DNA of 16,248 nucleotides from Chloroflexota bacterium (GTDB lineage Bacteria > Chloroflexota > Dehalococcoidia > JACQTR01). Below, piece by piece: positions 14,154-16,248 of this stretch. The notes beneath the pieces are model-generated. The model did no database searches. It had not been told where the DNA came from and saw nothing but the letters and a program-made list of their open reading frames with translations. The number at the start of each line of letters is the position of its first letter. Within the stretch, counting starts at the first letter, position 1. Both the position numbers and the translations under genes were made by a program. The DNA is taken from positions 1 to 16,248 of the forward strand of contig JACQTR010000161.1 in NCBI GenBank assembly GCA_016210705.1, read 5' to 3'.

Positions 14154-15436
14154 TGGCAGGAAATGACTTGACTTCCTTCTGGAACAGAGTGAGTAGTGAA
14201 CCTACCAAACAAAAGGAGATGGCCAAAGTGCCATTGGAGAACAGGAAGCTGGAGGTAGGAACGCGCCTCACGCCCCTGGAGCGGGCCAGGCTGATGGCGC
14301 GGCTGTGCCGGGAAGAAAATGAGGCGGAAATGGCCCGAATCCGCGACTCCGTTCCCTGGGAGCATACCAAGGCCTACAATCGGGCTGTCCACGTCTTGGC
14401 CCGCCTCGTGAACCCCGGCGCGTTGCTAGTGGAGCTTGTGCTCAAGAGCGCCGAATGCGATATGTTGCTCCTCAACAACTTGTTGAGCCTGCGCTATGAA
14501 CAACAGAGTCGCCGCTACGCACTGCACGAGTTCTGGCAGTTGCTGGGCTATCCAATAACGGAAAGCGAGTACCGTGCCTTGATCGAAACCGAGCGCGGCC
14601 AGCTAGAGCTCTTGGACGATTTCGCCAGGTACATAACCGACACCTTTTCCGTTGACGACGCCGGTGAAGTATGTCCGCCAGTGGCCACTTGGCTTGGGGA
14701 GGTGCCGGAGGATACGGGCGATGACGAGGCGTTGCGACAGGTTCGGGCTATAATCGATGGCGCTGTCGAGGGCGGCGAATTGCCCCAGCCGAAGTCCATG
14801 CGAAAGCCAGCCCTTCCTTGGGGAACTCTCTCAAATTGGCTTCATCGTAAAGACGCGACTGCCTGCGAACCTTACCCACCTGACTATTATGTCCCAGCCC
14901 TTGAATTTCTAGGGGCCCTTATGGCCCGGTGGGATGTGCGGCCTGATAGCGAAGCCGCAGCCGTCAACGCCCGCCGGGATGAGATTGTGAACGTCTTGGC
15001 TTATGTCGCCGGGCTGTCCTTGGAACGGGGGCTGGATCCGCGTCCTCACAAAAGCGAAGCGCAGCGCCGGCGAGCCTTGAAGAAGATGGAACCGATGAAC
15101 CCCTGGCTTCCGTATAATCAGACGGTGGAGGCGATGCAGGCCCTTGGCCGGCGTCACGGGCACCTGCGAAACCATCTCCAGGTATTAAACGAAGTCTTGG
15201 AAGCTATCCGGCGTGAAGACTTCGGTGGCGAAGACCCTCTCTTGCCGGTAGTCCGCTCTCTCCTGGCACAGGCGCAGAAAGAGCTGGAGGACTTCGCCGA
15301 GTGGTGGCAATTGGCTGGAGAGAGGTTCGGAATGGCGGCTTCTGGGGACAAGTGGCCGGCAATCCACGACTTTCAGGGTGAGGATAGGGAAGAGTTGCAT
15401 GCCAAATACATGGCCTTGTTTCAGAGGGACGATTAA
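14153..15436 (+). CDS. Unknown 427-aa protein, translationally coupled to the methyltransferase stub
   Basis: I do not recognise the family. The protein looks soluble and mainly alpha-helical, rich in Arg, Glu and Leu, with no signal peptide, membrane segment, Walker motif or obvious metal site. A basic N-terminal region (PLERARLMARLCREENEAEM) is followed by long helices, a loop with WGTLSNWLHRKDA near the middle, and a C-terminal helical block (NPWLPYNQTVEAMQALGRRH onward). Codon use fits a real gene and the frame is long and intact. The ATG at 14153 overlaps the preceding stop as TGATG; a GTG at 14150 is the alternative, and neither has a strong ribosome-binding site. Because it follows terminase and methyltransferase remnants it may be element cargo or a host gene at the element's edge. 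Confidence 0.7.
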   Translation: MAGNDLTSFWNRVSSEPTKQKEMAKVPLENRKLEVGTRLTPLERARLMARLCREENEAEMARIRDSVPWEHTKAYNRAVHVLARLVNPGALLVELVLKSAECDMLLLNNLLSLRYEQQSRRYALHEFWQLLGYPITESEYRALIETERGQLELLDDFARYITDTFSVDDAGEVCPPVATWLGEVPEDTGDDEALRQVRAIIDGAVEGGELPQPKSMRKPALPWGTLSNWLHRKDATACEPYPPDYYVPALEFLGALMARWDVRPDSEAAAVNARRDEIVNVLAYVAGLSLERGLDPRPHKSEAQRRRALKKMEPMNPWLPYNQTVEAMQALGRRHGHLRNHLQVLNEVLEAIRREDFGGEDPLLPVVRSLLAQAQKELEDFAEWWQLAGERFGMAASGDKWPAIHDFQGEDREELHAKYMALFQRDD

Positions 15437-15479
15437 CATACGCCCTTCCGAGCCTGTCGCCTGGGTCTTCGTCGTCAGC

Positions 15480-15998
15480 TTACGTTTGCAATAGCTTTTC
15501 CAAGTATTCTATTTGCTTATTCTGAAGAGCCACCAACTCTGCCCATTGTTGCTCTCTAAGAATGTCCAGCTTTTGGAGGAGCAGTTCGATCTCCGTTTCT
15601 GCCTTGATGTTCACGGCGTAGTCGTTTTCGGATCGTAGCCGATCCCTGGCCTCCTGGCGGTTTTGGCTCATCATAATGACCGGAGCCTGGAGGGCGGCGA
15701 GGCTGGAAAGGACGAGGTTGAGGAGGATGAAAGGATAGGGATCAAAGGGCTTCACTACCACTAACACACCATTGATAATTATCCAAAAGGCCAGAAAACC
15801 AAGAAAAGGGATGATAAACGACCAACTGCCAGCCACCTTGGCTAAGCCATCAGAGATCCTTTGACCCAAGGTGAGGCTTTCTTCGTGTAAACGGTGGATA
15901 TTCTGGGCAACATGTTCCCGCCGCCGTATTTTTTCCAGGAGCCTTTCCTCCGGGGATGTTAGGTGGGGGATCTCTGTACGAAGATAATCAGTGGCCAT
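15480..15998 (-). CDS. DUF1003 family membrane protein
   Basis: This is a 172-aa inner-membrane protein. Residues 1-58 are cytoplasmic, two transmembrane segments lie at about 59-82 and 88-112, and a charged helical, probably coiled-coil tail follows at about 126-172. Hallmarks of DUF1003 are GSWSFII before the first segment, FDPYPFILLNL (85-95) between the two, and LQAPVIMMSQNRQ (103-115) followed by a DR-R-SENDY motif. The function of the family is not established. The ATG at 15998 has AAAGGAGGG seven bases upstream. A truncated mechanosensitive-channel frame ends 27 bases before it on the same strand. The 43-base gap to the converging 427-aa gene shows no clear terminator. Confidence 0.9.
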   Translation of the reverse strand: MATDYLRTEIPHLTSPEERLLEKIRRREHVAQNIHRLHEESLTLGQRISDGLAKVAGSWSFIIPFLGFLAFWIIINGVLVVVKPFDPYPFILLNLVLSSLAALQAPVIMMSQNRQEARDRLRSENDYAVNIKAETEIELLLQKLDILREQQWAELVALQNKQIEYLEKLLQT

Positions 15999-16025
15999 GG
16001 TTTGTCCCTCCTTTGAAGTCTTATG

Positions 16026-16130
16026 TTATTCAGCCCGGTTGTACGGGGTCTTGATCCCTTCCTCATCAAAGGCCTTTTTTATTCTCATCCTTGGCTCATC
16101 CATCACATCCCATTGGGCAGCATTAGGCTG
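16026..16130 (-). pseudogene. C-terminal remnant of an MscS-type mechanosensitive channel
   Basis: On the minus strand a frame ending in TAA at 16026-16028 encodes CQPNAAQWDVMDEPRMRIKK then AFDEEGIKTPYNRAE. The pattern WDV...RIK.AFDE.GI..PY is the conserved end of MscS channels (compare WDLLERIKREFDAAGISFPY in E. coli MscS). The frame reaches a stop just upstream of the recognisable part, so the pore and most of the beta domain are gone. The final residues differ from the usual PFPQ tail, as expected for a decayed piece. Confidence 0.65.
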
Positions 16131-16179
16131 ACATAGCAAATGGCGGCAGAGAGAATTGTGGAACTCGCTAGACAAGAGA

Positions 16180-16204
16180 GAGGGGCGGACTTAGGCCGCC
16201 CCTC
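16180..16204 (-). terminator. Hairpin, likely rho-independent terminator
   Basis: GAGGGGCGG and CCGCCCCTC form a perfect 9-bp GC-rich stem with a 7-base loop. Read on the minus strand it is followed by TCTCTTGTCT, a weak T-rich tail, so it most likely ends a minus-strand gene that enters from beyond the window. On the plus strand it is followed by a non-T sequence. Confidence 0.6.
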
Positions 16205-16227
16205 ATCAAGATACAGGACCTGTGGCT

Positions 16228-16248
16228 TTAGGCTGGTTGCTGAGCGGC
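16228..16248 (-). CDS. Possible last six codons of a minus-strand gene leaving the window
   Basis: The minus strand at the edge reads AAQQPA followed by TAA, 24 bases before the hairpin terminator. The position before a terminator and the Ala/Gln/Pro-rich tail, common at bacterial protein ends, make a real 3' end plausible. Six codons cannot identify a product. Confidence 0.25.
   Translation of the reverse strand, partial: AAQQPA

Noticed and set aside
1..16248. CRISPR arrays, tRNA or rRNA genes, insertion sequences with terminal inverted repeats
   Set aside because: No regularly spaced repeats, no tRNA-like cloverleaf, no rRNA signature and no transposase motif were seen on either strand.

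Overview
The window reads as a piece of a moderately GC-rich bacterial chromosome. Nothing in it fixes the taxon. The class II (B12-dependent) ribonucleotide reductase, the VEGPVLSYAEG-type dispersed repeat inside it, the paired small TrkA/KTN proteins and the DUF1003 protein would fit a Chloroflexota (Dehalococcoidia-like) or similar environmental lineage. That assignment is an inference from memory of where such features occur.

Layout. 1-1096 (+) is the 3' end of nrdJ, interrupted near its C-terminus by a small repeat. 1187-3490 (+) is a lone 767-aa protein with a zinc ribbon and a PD-(D/E)XK-like nuclease core, and is a candidate defence gene. 3542-5090 (+) begins with a very good sigma70-type promoter and holds a dienelactone-hydrolase-family enzyme, a small unknown protein and a zincin-type metallopeptidase, closely spaced. 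5159-5806 (-) is an AMIN-like lipoprotein. 5925-9867 (-) is a three-gene operon, transcribed ATPase, then TrkA, then TrkA-N, behind a TTGACA/17/TACAGT promoter. The operon pairs a P-type II cation pump with two NAD-binding KTN/RCK regulators and most likely serves K+/Na+ or Ca2+ homeostasis.

10165-14153 (+) has phage character. It holds a 1045-aa TOPRIM primase fused to an SF2 helicase with a four-cysteine cluster, a P27-family terminase small subunit whose expected start codon reads ATA, and a 44-codon C-terminal stub of a phage-type DNA methyltransferase. No large terminase, portal, capsid or integrase is present, so this is a decayed or minimal mobile element. A 427-aa protein of unknown function (14153-15436) starts on the stop codon of the methyltransferase stub (TGATG). 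Ordinary genes resume at 15480: a DUF1003 membrane protein (-), a C-terminal MscS-channel remnant (-), a hairpin terminator, and perhaps the last six codons of another minus-strand gene at the window edge.

The best candidates for something new are the 767-aa nuclease-like protein, the primase-helicase with the unknown 427-aa partner, and the P-type ATPase/KTN operon with an altered membrane ion site. I saw no tRNA, rRNA, CRISPR array or insertion sequence.
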